Virus record (IMG/VR): IMGVR_UViG_3300050821_004311
Span: 1 to 43,571 of that record
Source: a virus
Reading direction: 5' to 3' (one strand)
DNA length: 43,571 nt
Positions within the stretch are counted from its first letter, which is position 1. Each line of letters opens with the position of its first letter. Of this stretch, positions 14,601 through 23,857 are shown piece after piece. The notes beneath the pieces were generated by a model, which saw only the letters and a program-made list of their open reading frames with translations, was not told where the DNA came from and made no database searches. Both the position numbers and the translations under genes were made by a program.

Positions 14601-15152
14601 ATGAAGCGCCCAACTAAACCCGCCCCGCAGACGCGACGCCATGCGCGCGCCCGGGAGCAGAAAGTGAAGCCCGACATGACCGACAAAATGCAGGAAGCTG
14701 CCGGAACCGCAGGAACCGCAGCTTACAACAAAAACATGAAGGAAGAGGGCGCGACTGCCGAAGCGAGCCGCAGCCCAGCGCCGGGGGCGGGTGAGCGCGC
14801 CGTTGTGCTCCGCGAGCGCGAGTACAACGAGGATGCGAGGGCGATGTCCAAGCAGACGACCTCCGCAGAGGCAGACCCCGCGCCGCGCGGTGCGGGCTCC
14901 GGCGAAGAGGCTGTAGCTACGCGCTCGCGTAACTACAACGAGAGCGTGCCGGGGGCCTTCCCTCCCCTCATCTCGCCAACCCCCGAGCAGCAGCAAACGA
15001 TGGACGCCGAGGTTGCCGAAGAGAACGCGGCGAGGCTGAAGGCCCAAGAGGATGAAGCGAAGAAGCCCGTGCTGCATCCGCACGCCAGCGTCGAGCGGCC
15101 CATCCTCGACAAAACGAAGACTGACCCACCGAAGACAGAAGCAAAAAAGTAG
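14601..15152 (+). CDS. Highly charged, low-complexity protein of the head cluster
   Basis: Encodes 183 residues rich in Lys, Ala, Glu and Pro, starting MKRPTKPAPQTRRHARAREQ. Two imperfect internal repeats are visible: GAGERAVVLREREYNEDARAM and GSGEEAVATRSRNYNESVPGA, each with an A-V-x-x-R-x-R-x-Y-N-E core. Probably disordered. May be a capsid-associated or DNA-packaging helper. The second repeat includes the inverted motif pair at 14912-14937. Confidence 0.7.
   Translation: MKRPTKPAPQTRRHARAREQKVKPDMTDKMQEAAGTAGTAAYNKNMKEEGATAEASRSPAPGAGERAVVLREREYNEDARAMSKQTTSAEADPAPRGAGSGEEAVATRSRNYNESVPGAFPPLISPTPEQQQTMDAEVAEENAARLKAQEDEAKKPVLHPHASVERPILDKTKTDPPKTEAKK
14912..14937. repeat. Inverted pair of the dispersed 10-bp motif
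   Basis: TGTAGCTACG (14912-14921) and its near-complement CGTAACTACA (14928-14937) face each other; including flanking CG bases the arms TGTAGCTACGCG and CGCGTAACTACA pair with one mismatch around a CT loop. Only place where two copies are this close. It is within coding sequence. Confidence 0.7.
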
Positions 15153-15159
15153 GTGAGCC

Positions 15160-16200
15160 GTGGCGACGTTGAACCCGACCAACAGCAACTCGAACGTGAA
15201 GATTCAGGACGTGGTGGATGAAGTCTCCGTGATCGGCGACCTAACACCCGTCCTGAAGCAGTCGGGCGGCTACGCCGAGCAGCCCGCTATTGCGATCTCG
15301 AACAATGTGATGTCAGAGATGATCGCCGAGCGCTTCCCGTGGAAGTGGAACAAGTACAAAATCCCGCCGTTCGTTCTCACCCCCTTACAGCAAGACTATC
15401 CATCGACCAACATCACGCAGATCGGGTGGCTCGAAAGCGGCGTCCGCATCGACATCAACAACACGCAGGTTCCGCCGCCGTCATGGGCGATGACTGCGGT
15501 GCGCGATCTCGCGGTGGACAACTCCATCGGCGGATTCCCCGGATTGTTCGCGTGGTACGACAACGATCTCCTAGAGCTTTACGACTGGCCCGGGCCGGGT
15601 GTGCTCTATACCAACCCCATCAGTCAGACCACATCGAACAACAACAAGCAAACTTCGTATCAGGCGAATTGGGGCGGCATCCTCACTCTCTCCCAGTATG
15701 GTGTCACCGGGCTTGTACCGCCGCCGCCCCCGGTATGGCCCGGGCCGGGGCCGCAGCCCCCGGCATGGCCCGTGGGCGCGACGGTGATCGACGGCACGAC
15801 CGAGTGGATTGTGTGCGACCCCAAGGCGCAGGGCTTCCGCTTTACCCCGCGCCCGCCCAGCGGCGGGAACGTGTGGCTCTGCCGTCTCTTCGCGCAGCGC
15901 AAGGCGAGGCCCCGCTTCACCGATCTACAGGAGTACCTAGACCCCATCCCCGACGACTACGTGAAGTGGTTTATCGACGGCTTCATCGCATACTCGCACC
16001 GCTACTCCTCGAACCCGTCCGTGCTCGCGCGCTACGAACCGATGCGCCGGGTGTGGCTGGAAGCGATGGCCGAAGCCGCGAAGCAGGGCGACCGCGAAAC
16101 CGAGCAGCACGGATTCTTCCCCGACAAACCGCTCATGTCGCCCACCTACGTTCAAGATCAGGGCCCGTATCCGTATCGCTGGAATGGAGGGTGGTGGTAG
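15160..16200 (+). CDS. Probable head-tail adaptor / tail accessory protein
   Basis: Encodes 346 residues from a GTG at 15160. The C-terminal part (FTDLQEYLDPIPDDYVKWFIDGFIAYSHRYSSNP) looks like the helical adaptor proteins of podoviruses that sit under the portal (P22 gp4-like), which commonly have a DPxPDDY-like stretch. A proline-rich insertion PPPPPVWPGPGPQPPAWP (about 188-205) is followed by VGATVIDGTTEWIV, resembling the short repeat modules in the tail hub gene. Call based on position and pattern. Confidence 0.6.
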   Translation: MATLNPTNSNSNVKIQDVVDEVSVIGDLTPVLKQSGGYAEQPAIAISNNVMSEMIAERFPWKWNKYKIPPFVLTPLQQDYPSTNITQIGWLESGVRIDINNTQVPPPSWAMTAVRDLAVDNSIGGFPGLFAWYDNDLLELYDWPGPGVLYTNPISQTTSNNNKQTSYQANWGGILTLSQYGVTGLVPPPPPVWPGPGPQPPAWPVGATVIDGTTEWIVCDPKAQGFRFTPRPPSGGNVWLCRLFAQRKARPRFTDLQEYLDPIPDDYVKWFIDGFIAYSHRYSSNPSVLARYEPMRRVWLEAMAEAAKQGDRETEQHGFFPDKPLMSPTYVQDQGPYPYRWNGGWW

Positions 16201-16908
16201 ATGCCGACAACGCGAAACATCATGTCGAGTCTTCTGTTTTCCCTGCCCTTCATCGGCAACCAGCCGGGAGATATTTCTGCGGGCCAGCCCGCGCTCGATG
16301 CGGCGAACCTGCTGAAGCAGACCATCATGGGCCCGCCGTTCACATGGCCGTGGAACCGGGCGACGCTGGGGCCCACACCTGTAAGCGGCGGCGATCAGGA
16401 CTACACCATTCCCGTCACCACCTTCGGATTCTTGGAACAAGCGTGGCTCATCGACGCCAAGGGCAAGGCGAAGGAGATACCTGTCGTTCCCACCCTCTCC
16501 GTCGAGAGCGCGATACAACGCCCGCAGAGTTGCGCCGTCGAGCTTCAGGACGATCTCAGCATCTCAATCCGGCTCAACACCCTTCCTGACCAGCCGTACA
16601 CGCTCGATGGGTTCTATCAGAAGGCCCCGGTGCTGATGACCTCGCTCGCGTCCAGCTGGGCCCCCATCCCCGACAACCTCGCCTATATCACCGACTGGGG
16701 ATTCCTCGCGATGATGTCGATGATTACCAAGGATATTCGCCAGCAGATTTTCATGCAGAAATTCGCCGCGCATCTGCTGGGCGCGCAGGACGGACTCACC
16801 GCAACCCAGCGCAACATCTTCATCGGCGAGTGGCTGTCACTGCTGAGTCAGACTGACCGCACGCGGGCAACCACGCAGCAAGGCATCGGCGCGAGGAGTC
16901 AGAGCTAA
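16201..16908 (+). CDS. Virion protein, probable tail accessory factor
   Basis: Encodes 235 residues starting MPTTRNIMSSLLFS. Features PFTWPWNRATLGP, a beta-rich centre ending SISIRLNTLPDQPYTLDGFYQK and a C-terminus FIGEWLSLLSQTDRTRATTQQGIGAR. In podoviruses such a gene lies between the adaptor and the large tail hub. It begins right after the previous stop and shares TAATG with the next gene. Function from context. Confidence 0.6.
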   Translation: MPTTRNIMSSLLFSLPFIGNQPGDISAGQPALDAANLLKQTIMGPPFTWPWNRATLGPTPVSGGDQDYTIPVTTFGFLEQAWLIDAKGKAKEIPVVPTLSVESAIQRPQSCAVELQDDLSISIRLNTLPDQPYTLDGFYQKAPVLMTSLASSWAPIPDNLAYITDWGFLAMMSMITKDIRQQIFMQKFAAHLLGAQDGLTATQRNIFIGEWLSLLSQTDRTRATTQQGIGARSQS

Positions 16909-19900
16909 TGCCGTCGAATCTCCAAATCGCCGGAGCCGCGCTGCCCGCCAGCGACTTCGCCCCGCTGCATGTCAACCGACAGGCGACGGGCTTGTGGCCC
17001 AACACGAACCCGCTGCGCGATGCGTCAACCAGCGAATTCATGGAGAGCTACTACGGGGGCAAGAAAGACAGCTACGCCGGGGGCGTGAACTGCGAAGTCA
17101 GCACGCGCCTCACCCTGATACGAAGGCCGGGGCTGTCCATCTACAACGGGCAAATCTTCCCGCCCATCAATCGCTTCTACGGGTGGAATACCTTCACCAC
17201 CACCGATGAAGCGGTGCGGGTGATGGTGGATACCGCAGCGACCGTCTTCGACGGCACCGGGCCCTTCACCAAGAATGCGATCTTCACCAAGTCGCCGGGG
17301 GCCGGGAGCACCTACTTTCTCGGCGTGGGCAACACGCTCTACTTCACCAATGGCGTAGACAACATGCAGTTGGATAATGCAACCGGGAACGTTACAAAAT
17401 GGGGAGTCGATGCCCCGCCCGACGCGCCGACCGTGACGCAGCAGCCGCGCCCTAACCCCTATCCGTCATGGGCCCCCGGTACTGGCTACCCGGTTTACAA
17501 CGCCGCGCGGCCCGGGATGCTCATCCTCGATGACCCCGTAGCTGCACTGCCTAACTTCTCCATCATCCCGCTCTTCGGCGGGGGGAATCTCGCCATCGGC
17601 TGCGGCCAGAGCAGCATCAACGGGGCGACCGTGCAGCTACCCGCAGGATTCGACACGACGCGGCTGCTGATGTGGACAAGCCCCGGCGACGGTATCAGCC
17701 CGAGTGTAGTTACCAGCGGCGTCTACCAGTCCACCGGGGGCAACGGCGTAACCAACAGCGCGTTCCAGAGCTTTTCAGGTGGCTTCGCATTCAACGCTTC
17801 GACCAACTGGATAGCCGTTGCGTGGACGGCGGGCGCGCCCGTTTCTGTTACCACAGTGGGCAACTACACCACCCTGCTATACAGAACGGCGCTGGGTGAC
17901 GACATGGCGATGGTCTTCGGCACCGGGTTCGACCAGAGCCTTGTGCCGATTCCCGCCGGGTTCGGAACGGCGAATGTGCAGTGGATGGCGGGGATGGTGG
18001 GCGGCACAACGAACTTGGGCCACACCATGCAGGGGGTACAGAACTGCAATCTCATAATCACCCCCACCCAGCTAATCGTCGCCGCCGTCTACAACGACAA
18101 CGACGGGAATTCATGGCAGGGCACAGCCGGAGTATTCGCAGTTTTTTATAACCAATCCGCGAACCTCGTTGTAGGGCCGGGAAACAACTGCACCGTGCTC
18201 GCCATCGGAGTCTTCCCGAATCAATATCAGAGCCTATTATTCGCGACCAACATCGCGCAGGGAACCAGCTTCGGCATCTCGGGGCGACCCGTCACGGGTT
18301 CGACCGGGGCGATGTGCGGGTGGACGCCATCGGGCACAAATGAGAGTCAGGGATGGAGCGCGTTAACGCCCAACAACACCTTCGACGGCTACTACCAAGA
18401 CGGCCAAGGGAATCGCTGGGCGGGCTTCGGTAACTGCTTCGGCCTGTCTGCGATCAATGTGCCGTACACGGGCAACGTGGAGGTATTCAACGGCAACGGA
18501 GTGACGGGCGGCACGGAGCCCTCGCCGTGGAACCCAGCCGTGGGCGGCACCACGCAAGACAATACCGTTCTATGGACAAATCTAGGCCCCTACCCGTGGC
18601 AGTCGAGCACTGGCTTTGCCGTTGGCGCTGTCGTGATGGCGATACCCGTGTCGCCCCCGGGAAGTTCCCCCCAGTTCTTCGTGTGCAGCACGGCGGGGCA
18701 GAGCGGAACGACGACACCCAACTGGGTTGCAGGTGCGGGGTTGCAGGTGGCGGATGGAACCGTGGTGTGGACGAATCAGGGCAAGGCCCTGACGTGGGCC
18801 GATCTCGGGCCCAACACGCCCATCACATCCGCCGCAGCCATCGTGGACTTCAACGGCTACATGCAATACGCGGTGCAGCCGGGGAAGAGTGGGAGCACCG
18901 CGCCGATCTTCGCGACCGAACCCGGCGCGCTGACCACAGACGGCGGGGTGATCTGGCAGAATGGCGGGCCCTATGCCGTGGCTGGCACGGCCCCCGTGCA
19001 GTACGGCGACGCCTTCGCGACCACCAACGCGGACGGGGATTTTATCGACATCTCGAACATGAGCCCGAAGTCGGTGCAGATCACCGTTATTCAGGGCAAT
19101 CAGGTGATGGTGCGGGGATATGGAACCGGGGCATCCGGGGTGACTACCATCATCCTCTACCGCACCGCACAGGGGGGCTCTACGTTCCTGTTTCTGGCGT
19201 CCTTCCCCAACCCCGGGGCGGGGGTGCAGTGGACGTACATCGACACCACGCCGGATGCCGATCTCAACACCGAGATACAGGCCCAAGTGAACGGGGAAGG
19301 GACGCCGCTACCCGTGGGCGCAACCTGTCTCGCGTACCATCTCGGGCGCATCTTTGCAGCCGTAAACAACGTGGTTTATGTGTCGTCAGGCCCCGACGCA
19401 ATCGCCAGCGGGAGCAGCGGGAATGCGGGCTTCGACACCACCTTCACAGCCCAGTCAAAGATCGTCAAATTTTGGGTAAATTCGCTGGGTGTGATGGTGC
19501 TTACGCTGCGGGATGCGTACCTCATTGGAGGCTCCGCAACCCCCAATGACCCGCTCTATATGAAGACGTGGATTGAGCAGATTCCGCTCCTCCATTACGA
19601 CGCCTTTGCGCCCTTTTTATCGTCCGCTTATATGTTCGGCGGGCACCGCATGGTGGAGTCTTTAGACCCGGGCTCCGGCATCACCGAAGCGTCCTTCCCG
19701 ATAGCCAATATTGCGAACGGAATCGACCCCAAGAATGCGTACCTGACCATGCACACCGGGGGGTCGGGAGAGACGGCGCTATACCTGTCCGATGGACAGA
19801 CTTTATGGTACAGAATGGCCCCCACTTCGGCCCCCGAAACGGGTGCAAATTGGAGCCCTGCGGCGGTGATTACGGGGGGCTTGAGCGCCCTTCAATCGAC

Positions 19901-20357
19901 TGAAGTTCTCCCCGGAACAATGGCACTTTTGGTAGGCCCCCCGGCTGCTGGGGGGCCCATCCTGTACCGCGACACCACGACCTATCAGGACAATGGAACG
20001 AGCTACCCAATGGGGGTAGATTTCAACCCCATTGTGCTCGCGAATCCGGGTCAATTAGCGGGGCTGGCGTGGATGACTTTGAAGTGTTCCGCGACCGGAA
20101 AAGCCCCCGCTTTGGGGGTCGTGTTAGACGAGGTAGACGCCGCTTATGAAGACGTTCCCCGTACCCGGCAAGACCCCCCCAATCTTCCTCCCAGTACATC
20201 ATTCATCAGCAACCGCTACAGCCTATTGCAGAGCCAAAAACCAGTGTGGTGTCAGGTAATAAAGTTCGGCCTTACGTGGGACGAAACGAACACCCCCGAC
20301 GAACTCCTGACGTACACAATATTCGGGCAAATGTGGCAGGAGCAGAGGAGTCAATAA
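16908..20357 (+). CDS. Large tail hub / nozzle-type structural protein
   Basis: Encodes 1149 residues, the largest product. The N-terminus (LRDASTSEFMESYYGGKKDSY, then TRLTLIRRPGLSIYNG) fits from memory the start of tail hub proteins of P22-gp10-like or tubular type in many uncultivated podoviruses. The middle (about residues 530-680) has three related short modules with a G-x-x-x-P...DG-x-V-x-W-x-N-x-G pattern, probably glycan-binding-like beta modules. The C-terminal third is beta-rich. Likely forms the short tail and contacts the host envelope. Confidence 0.7.
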   Translation: MPSNLQIAGAALPASDFAPLHVNRQATGLWPNTNPLRDASTSEFMESYYGGKKDSYAGGVNCEVSTRLTLIRRPGLSIYNGQIFPPINRFYGWNTFTTTDEAVRVMVDTAATVFDGTGPFTKNAIFTKSPGAGSTYFLGVGNTLYFTNGVDNMQLDNATGNVTKWGVDAPPDAPTVTQQPRPNPYPSWAPGTGYPVYNAARPGMLILDDPVAALPNFSIIPLFGGGNLAIGCGQSSINGATVQLPAGFDTTRLLMWTSPGDGISPSVVTSGVYQSTGGNGVTNSAFQSFSGGFAFNASTNWIAVAWTAGAPVSVTTVGNYTTLLYRTALGDDMAMVFGTGFDQSLVPIPAGFGTANVQWMAGMVGGTTNLGHTMQGVQNCNLIITPTQLIVAAVYNDNDGNSWQGTAGVFAVFYNQSANLVVGPGNNCTVLAIGVFPNQYQSLLFATNIAQGTSFGISGRPVTGSTGAMCGWTPSGTNESQGWSALTPNNTFDGYYQDGQGNRWAGFGNCFGLSAINVPYTGNVEVFNGNGVTGGTEPSPWNPAVGGTTQDNTVLWTNLGPYPWQSSTGFAVGAVVMAIPVSPPGSSPQFFVCSTAGQSGTTTPNWVAGAGLQVADGTVVWTNQGKALTWADLGPNTPITSAAAIVDFNGYMQYAVQPGKSGSTAPIFATEPGALTTDGGVIWQNGGPYAVAGTAPVQYGDAFATTNADGDFIDISNMSPKSVQITVIQGNQVMVRGYGTGASGVTTIILYRTAQGGSTFLFLASFPNPGAGVQWTYIDTTPDADLNTEIQAQVNGEGTPLPVGATCLAYHLGRIFAAVNNVVYVSSGPDAIASGSSGNAGFDTTFTAQSKIVKFWVNSLGVMVLTLRDAYLIGGSATPNDPLYMKTWIEQIPLLHYDAFAPFLSSAYMFGGHRMVESLDPGSGITEASFPIANIANGIDPKNAYLTMHTGGSGETALYLSDGQTLWYRMAPTSAPETGANWSPAAVITGGLSALQSTEVLPGTMALLVGPPAAGGPILYRDTTTYQDNGTSYPMGVDFNPIVLANPGQLAGLAWMTLKCSATGKAPALGVVLDEVDAAYEDVPRTRQDPPNLPPSTSFISNRYSLLQSQKPVWCQVIKFGLTWDETNTPDELLTYTIFGQMWQEQRSQ

Positions 20358-20602
20358 TGGCAAGTTTGAGACAGGCAGCAAAGGCGAATATGACGGGCTG
20401 GGAGCCCGCCCCGGCGAGCCCCGGAGCGGGGAACCCGCCCTCCATTCCAGACCTCTCCAATACCCCCGGGCGATCACCCAATATGCTCGCCGCGATGCCC
20501 CCGCAAGCTACTACCGGAGACGGTTTACAGCGGCAGTTTTACGGGGGAACGAACATCCCCACCATGCGGATTCTGCCCGCAGCCGGGAAGGGGGTCGCAT
20601 GA
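20357..20602 (+). CDS. Small virion-region protein, function unknown
   Basis: Encodes 81 residues starting MASLRQAAKANMTGW. The middle is proline- and glycine-rich (EPAPASPGAGNPPSIP), the end has LQRQFYGGTNIPTMRILPAAG. It shares TAATG with the hub gene and ATGA with the next gene. Could be a small linker or decoration protein of the tail; no domain recognised. Confidence 0.7.
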   Translation: MASLRQAAKANMTGWEPAPASPGAGNPPSIPDLSNTPGRSPNMLAAMPPQATTGDGLQRQFYGGTNIPTMRILPAAGKGVA

Positions 20603-21102
20603 GCCAGCCGATCTTTCATTTTGACAACTACTGCGTGCGCCCGGTAGGGGAGCGCGACCGCGAATATCTGGCTGCTCTAATAGAGGGCGACCCATTCCAC
20701 GTTAACCAGATGGATGCCGACTTCTTTCTGAAGCTGATGCCGGGAGAGGATGCATGGGCGATGGAGGACGAGCGGGGGCGCGTCATCCTGTACTTCAAGA
20801 CCCAAACGGCGGTGCGTCTGTCGCTGCAATTTGCGGAGGCCGAGAACCGGGAAGACAAGACCCGGAATCGGCTGGCGCTGATGAAGGGAATGGCATGGAT
20901 AGAGGCCCAGCTTCGGGCCAACAGCTTCAGGGAGATTTTGTTCCAAACCAACGGCCCCGATCTGGCGCAGATGGCAAAACGCCGCATGGGGTTCAGGGAG
21001 TCGTCGGAGTTGAGCCGGGTCATTGGGCTACCTTCCGACCCCCAAACATCGCACCTAGAGCCCCGGAATGGCATTCCGGCGCTATCTCAGGAAGTCGTGT
21101 GA
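20599..21102 (+). CDS. GNAT-like acetyltransferase-fold phage protein
   Basis: Encodes 167 residues. The pattern FHFDNYCVRPVGERDREYLAALIE, then GRVILYFKTQTAVRLSLQFAE and IEAQLRANSFREILFQTNGPDLAQMAKRRMGFRES, follows the order of a GNAT fold ending in the usual x-x-x-G-F strand. P22-region genes also include a GNAT-like protein near the internal virion proteins. The acetyl-CoA loop (Q/R-x-x-G-x-G/A) is not clearly present, so it may be a structural or inactive version. Confidence 0.6.
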   Translation: MSQPIFHFDNYCVRPVGERDREYLAALIEGDPFHVNQMDADFFLKLMPGEDAWAMEDERGRVILYFKTQTAVRLSLQFAEAENREDKTRNRLALMKGMAWIEAQLRANSFREILFQTNGPDLAQMAKRRMGFRESSELSRVIGLPSDPQTSHLEPRNGIPALSQEVV

Positions 21103-21108
21103 GGGGTT

Positions 21109-21762
21109 ATGTGTGGAGCTACGCAACAGCAGAAGGACATTACCAACGAGCAGAGCCAGTTCTATCAAAACCTGACAAGCCAGTACAACACGGTTTTCGG
21201 GCAAGATCAGGCCATCACCGGAGCCCTGACCTCGGCGTTCCAGCCCATCCTCGCGGCGGGGCCCTCGCAGACCGGGTACTCGCCCTCCGAAGAGACGGCC
21301 CTGCGCACTCAGAACACCGAGAACGTCGCGACCAACTACGCACAGGCCCAACGCGCCACCGCCCAAGTGCTCGCCGCCCGGGGCGGGGGCAACGATCTGC
21401 TGCCGTCGAGTGTGGACGCCAACATCCTCGCGCAGAACGCCAACCAAGCCGCCGCGCAGCGCGCGCAGGGCGAGAACCAGATCACGCAGGGCAACTATGC
21501 GCAGGGGTATTCAAACTGGCAACAGGCCGCGCAGGTTCTCGGCTCGACGGCGGGGCTTTTGAACCCCACCGGATACGCCGGAACCGCCAACACATCGGGC
21601 GCGGATGCATCCAGTTCCGCCGCCGCCGTCGCCGCCGCCGCGAACAGCCCGTGGAATTCCGCCTTCGGTGCGCTGGGAGCCATCGGCGGCGCAGCGATGG
21701 GAAGACTCCCCATTCCGGGGCTTCTCCCCGCACCTAAAGCACCCGCAGCAGCGACCGTTTAG
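21109..21762 (+). CDS. Probable internal virion protein, alanine-rich
   Basis: Encodes 217 residues. Helical, Ala/Gln/Asn-rich (ENVATNYAQAQRATAQVLAARGGG, NQAAAQRAQGENQITQGNYAQGYSNW), followed by a glycine/alanine-rich hydrophobic end (FGALGAIGGAAMGRLPIPGLLP). In podoviruses this position and composition is typical of proteins ejected with the DNA. It precedes two long genes of the same character. Function inferred. Confidence 0.65.
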   Translation: MCGATQQQKDITNEQSQFYQNLTSQYNTVFGQDQAITGALTSAFQPILAAGPSQTGYSPSEETALRTQNTENVATNYAQAQRATAQVLAARGGGNDLLPSSVDANILAQNANQAAAQRAQGENQITQGNYAQGYSNWQQAAQVLGSTAGLLNPTGYAGTANTSGADASSSAAAVAAAANSPWNSAFGALGAIGGAAMGRLPIPGLLPAPKAPAAATV

Positions 21763-21772
21763 AGGGGGATTT

Positions 21773-23848
21773 ATGCCAGATGCAAGTGACGTTCTCGCCG
21801 GAGCAGACAACACCCCGCCACCCCCGCCCCCGGGCCCGGTAAACGAACTGGGCGCTTCGCTTGCGGCCCCGCCGCTGCCCCCGGGAACCCCCGTCAACGA
21901 ACTGGGAGCTTCGCTCGCCCCGCCGCCCCCGCCCGATGCCACCGCCCCCGGCACAACCCCCCCAAGTCAAGACCCTGAAGTGGTTGCAGGACATGCGCAC
22001 CAGAGCGAATTAGCCAAGATCATTCACGCCGTAGGGGGGTTGCTGGGAGGGGATAAAACCTACTCGGCAACCATGCAGCCGGACGGCACAATGAAGATCG
22101 TTCCGCACGATTCGACCACCGGGGAAAGCTGGAAAAGAGTAGCCGCCGCAGCGCTGGGGGGGGCCGCGCAGGGGCTCGCTGTGGGGCAGGGGCCGGGAGG
22201 CCCTGCACGCGCCGTTGCAGCCGGATATCAGGCCGGAAATAAGATGCCGCAGCAGCAAATGGACACCCTGAATGAGCAGGTAAATACCGCCCAAAAACGG
22301 GTACAGGATTCCGCAAATAACGCCCTTGTTCACCAAAAAGCGTACATGGCTACGCTGGAATCACAGCAGCTAAAAACCTCGATTGATAAGGAGTCAGGCG
22401 ACCTCATAAATGCGTTCCGAGATGACCTCGCCAGCAGCCCGAATGCGAAGGATTTTGGGGTCATTGGAAGCGAGAAAGACCTGATGGATAAGGTCAATCA
22501 AAACCCCGATTTTTTCAAGGCTCATACCAACCTGACAATGAAGGCGGTGCTGGTTCCAAAGGACGGGGGCGGGTTTGAATTACACGCCATCGCGACCGAC
22601 CCCGGAGACGATGATCGACCCGCCCCAGTCGGTACAAAGTTGTTCCAAATAGATGTAGACCCGAATACCGGGAAGCCCAAACTGACCTCGCAGCCTGTGA
22701 GCCAAGGACAGAAGTACGGCAAAATCCGAGCCGCCAACCAAGCGGTAATTACCCAGTTCGGAACCATGATGAATGCCTACACCAAGGCGAACCCGCCCGC
22801 CAAGCCCGCCAAGCAACCCACCACAATAGAGGGCGCGATCATCGCCCGCAACTTGGAGACAGACCCGGACAAGAAAGCCGCATACGACGCTTCTATCGCA
22901 ACAATGAAGGATGTGGAGGCGCGCAGGTTCCGTGGTGCAGCCGCCGCCGCAGCCGGAGCGGGCGGGGTGGGAGCGGCCCCGGCGCAGATACGCGCGAATG
23001 GCGGAAGCATCGACGAAGCGCTCAACGCCGTTCCGGTTTCAGATCGCGCTACCGTGAAGGCCATCGGCGAAGGCCGCGCCGCACCGCCCAGCCGCTTCAC
23101 CAAGGAGGGTATGCGGATTATGGGGTTGGTCAATGGAGCTTACCCGGACTACGACCAAACCCAGTTCAAGACATATCAGGATGCGCGAACCAAGTTCTCG
23201 ACCGGAACCGAAGGGCAGGGGTTGAACTTCATCCTGACGGCCCGCAACCATCTTGACCGGATGGAGAACAACATCCCCGATAACGTCACAATCCCGTGGG
23301 GCGTGGGCTCGCTCATCAACAACGTTAAGAATGCAGCGAACCGTTCGACCGACCCCAAGCTGAAAGCATTCGAGGACGACATGAATGCAGTTACGGGCGA
23401 GGTTGCGCGCGCCTATTCCGGCAAGGCCCTGACCGACGAAGAGCATAGCCGGATGCTGAAACTCATCAATGAGAGCGATTCGCCCGCAGCGCTGCGTGGG
23501 GCCATCGACGAATTCAATACACTCTTGCAGGGCAAGGTGGAGAGCTACCGGGCGCAATGGAATTCCGCGATGCCGCGCGGTGTCGTCTCGCCGCAGTCGT
23601 TGCTCGAAAAAGCCGAGGCCCGGATTGGCACCCCGGTTACACCAACAGCGCCAGCGGCGACGGCAGCGCCAGCCGCCGCCGCAGCCCCCGGCGCTACAGG
23701 CGGGGGTGCAGCTACGCCGCCAGCCGGAGGCTACCGTCTTCCGCCGTCCGTAGCTTCAGACCCATCGTGGGCGATCAATTCCAAAACCGGAGAAGCGCAG
23801 CACTGGAATGGCAAAGCATGGGTAACTGCACCCGTACCGCCAAGGTAG
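21773..23848 (+). CDS. Long proline-/alanine-rich probable internal virion protein
   Basis: Encodes about 691 residues from ATG at 21773 behind AGAGGGGG; the frame is open upstream but the start fits the conserved gene spacing. The N-terminus contains polyproline tracts and a repeated VNELGASLA unit. The centre is helical (about 130-560), the C-terminus ends in a small beta-like module SWAINSKTGEAQHWNGKAWV. This last element resembles short tail modules in other phage proteins. Together with its neighbours it likely forms the ejected internal proteins that breach the cell envelope. Confidence 0.65.
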   Translation: MPDASDVLAGADNTPPPPPPGPVNELGASLAAPPLPPGTPVNELGASLAPPPPPDATAPGTTPPSQDPEVVAGHAHQSELAKIIHAVGGLLGGDKTYSATMQPDGTMKIVPHDSTTGESWKRVAAAALGGAAQGLAVGQGPGGPARAVAAGYQAGNKMPQQQMDTLNEQVNTAQKRVQDSANNALVHQKAYMATLESQQLKTSIDKESGDLINAFRDDLASSPNAKDFGVIGSEKDLMDKVNQNPDFFKAHTNLTMKAVLVPKDGGGFELHAIATDPGDDDRPAPVGTKLFQIDVDPNTGKPKLTSQPVSQGQKYGKIRAANQAVITQFGTMMNAYTKANPPAKPAKQPTTIEGAIIARNLETDPDKKAAYDASIATMKDVEARRFRGAAAAAAGAGGVGAAPAQIRANGGSIDEALNAVPVSDRATVKAIGEGRAAPPSRFTKEGMRIMGLVNGAYPDYDQTQFKTYQDARTKFSTGTEGQGLNFILTARNHLDRMENNIPDNVTIPWGVGSLINNVKNAANRSTDPKLKAFEDDMNAVTGEVARAYSGKALTDEEHSRMLKLINESDSPAALRGAIDEFNTLLQGKVESYRAQWNSAMPRGVVSPQSLLEKAEARIGTPVTPTAPAATAAPAAAAAPGATGGGAATPPAGGYRLPPSVASDPSWAINSKTGEAQHWNGKAWVTAPVPPR

Positions 23849-23857
23849 GAAACCATA

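Noticed and set aside
15339-16589. 416-residue open frame on the plus strand
   Set aside because: Arg/His-rich shadow of the two real genes in another frame.
18527-19549. 340-residue open frame inside the tail hub gene
   Set aside because: Shadow frame with Arg/Gly/His-rich composition.
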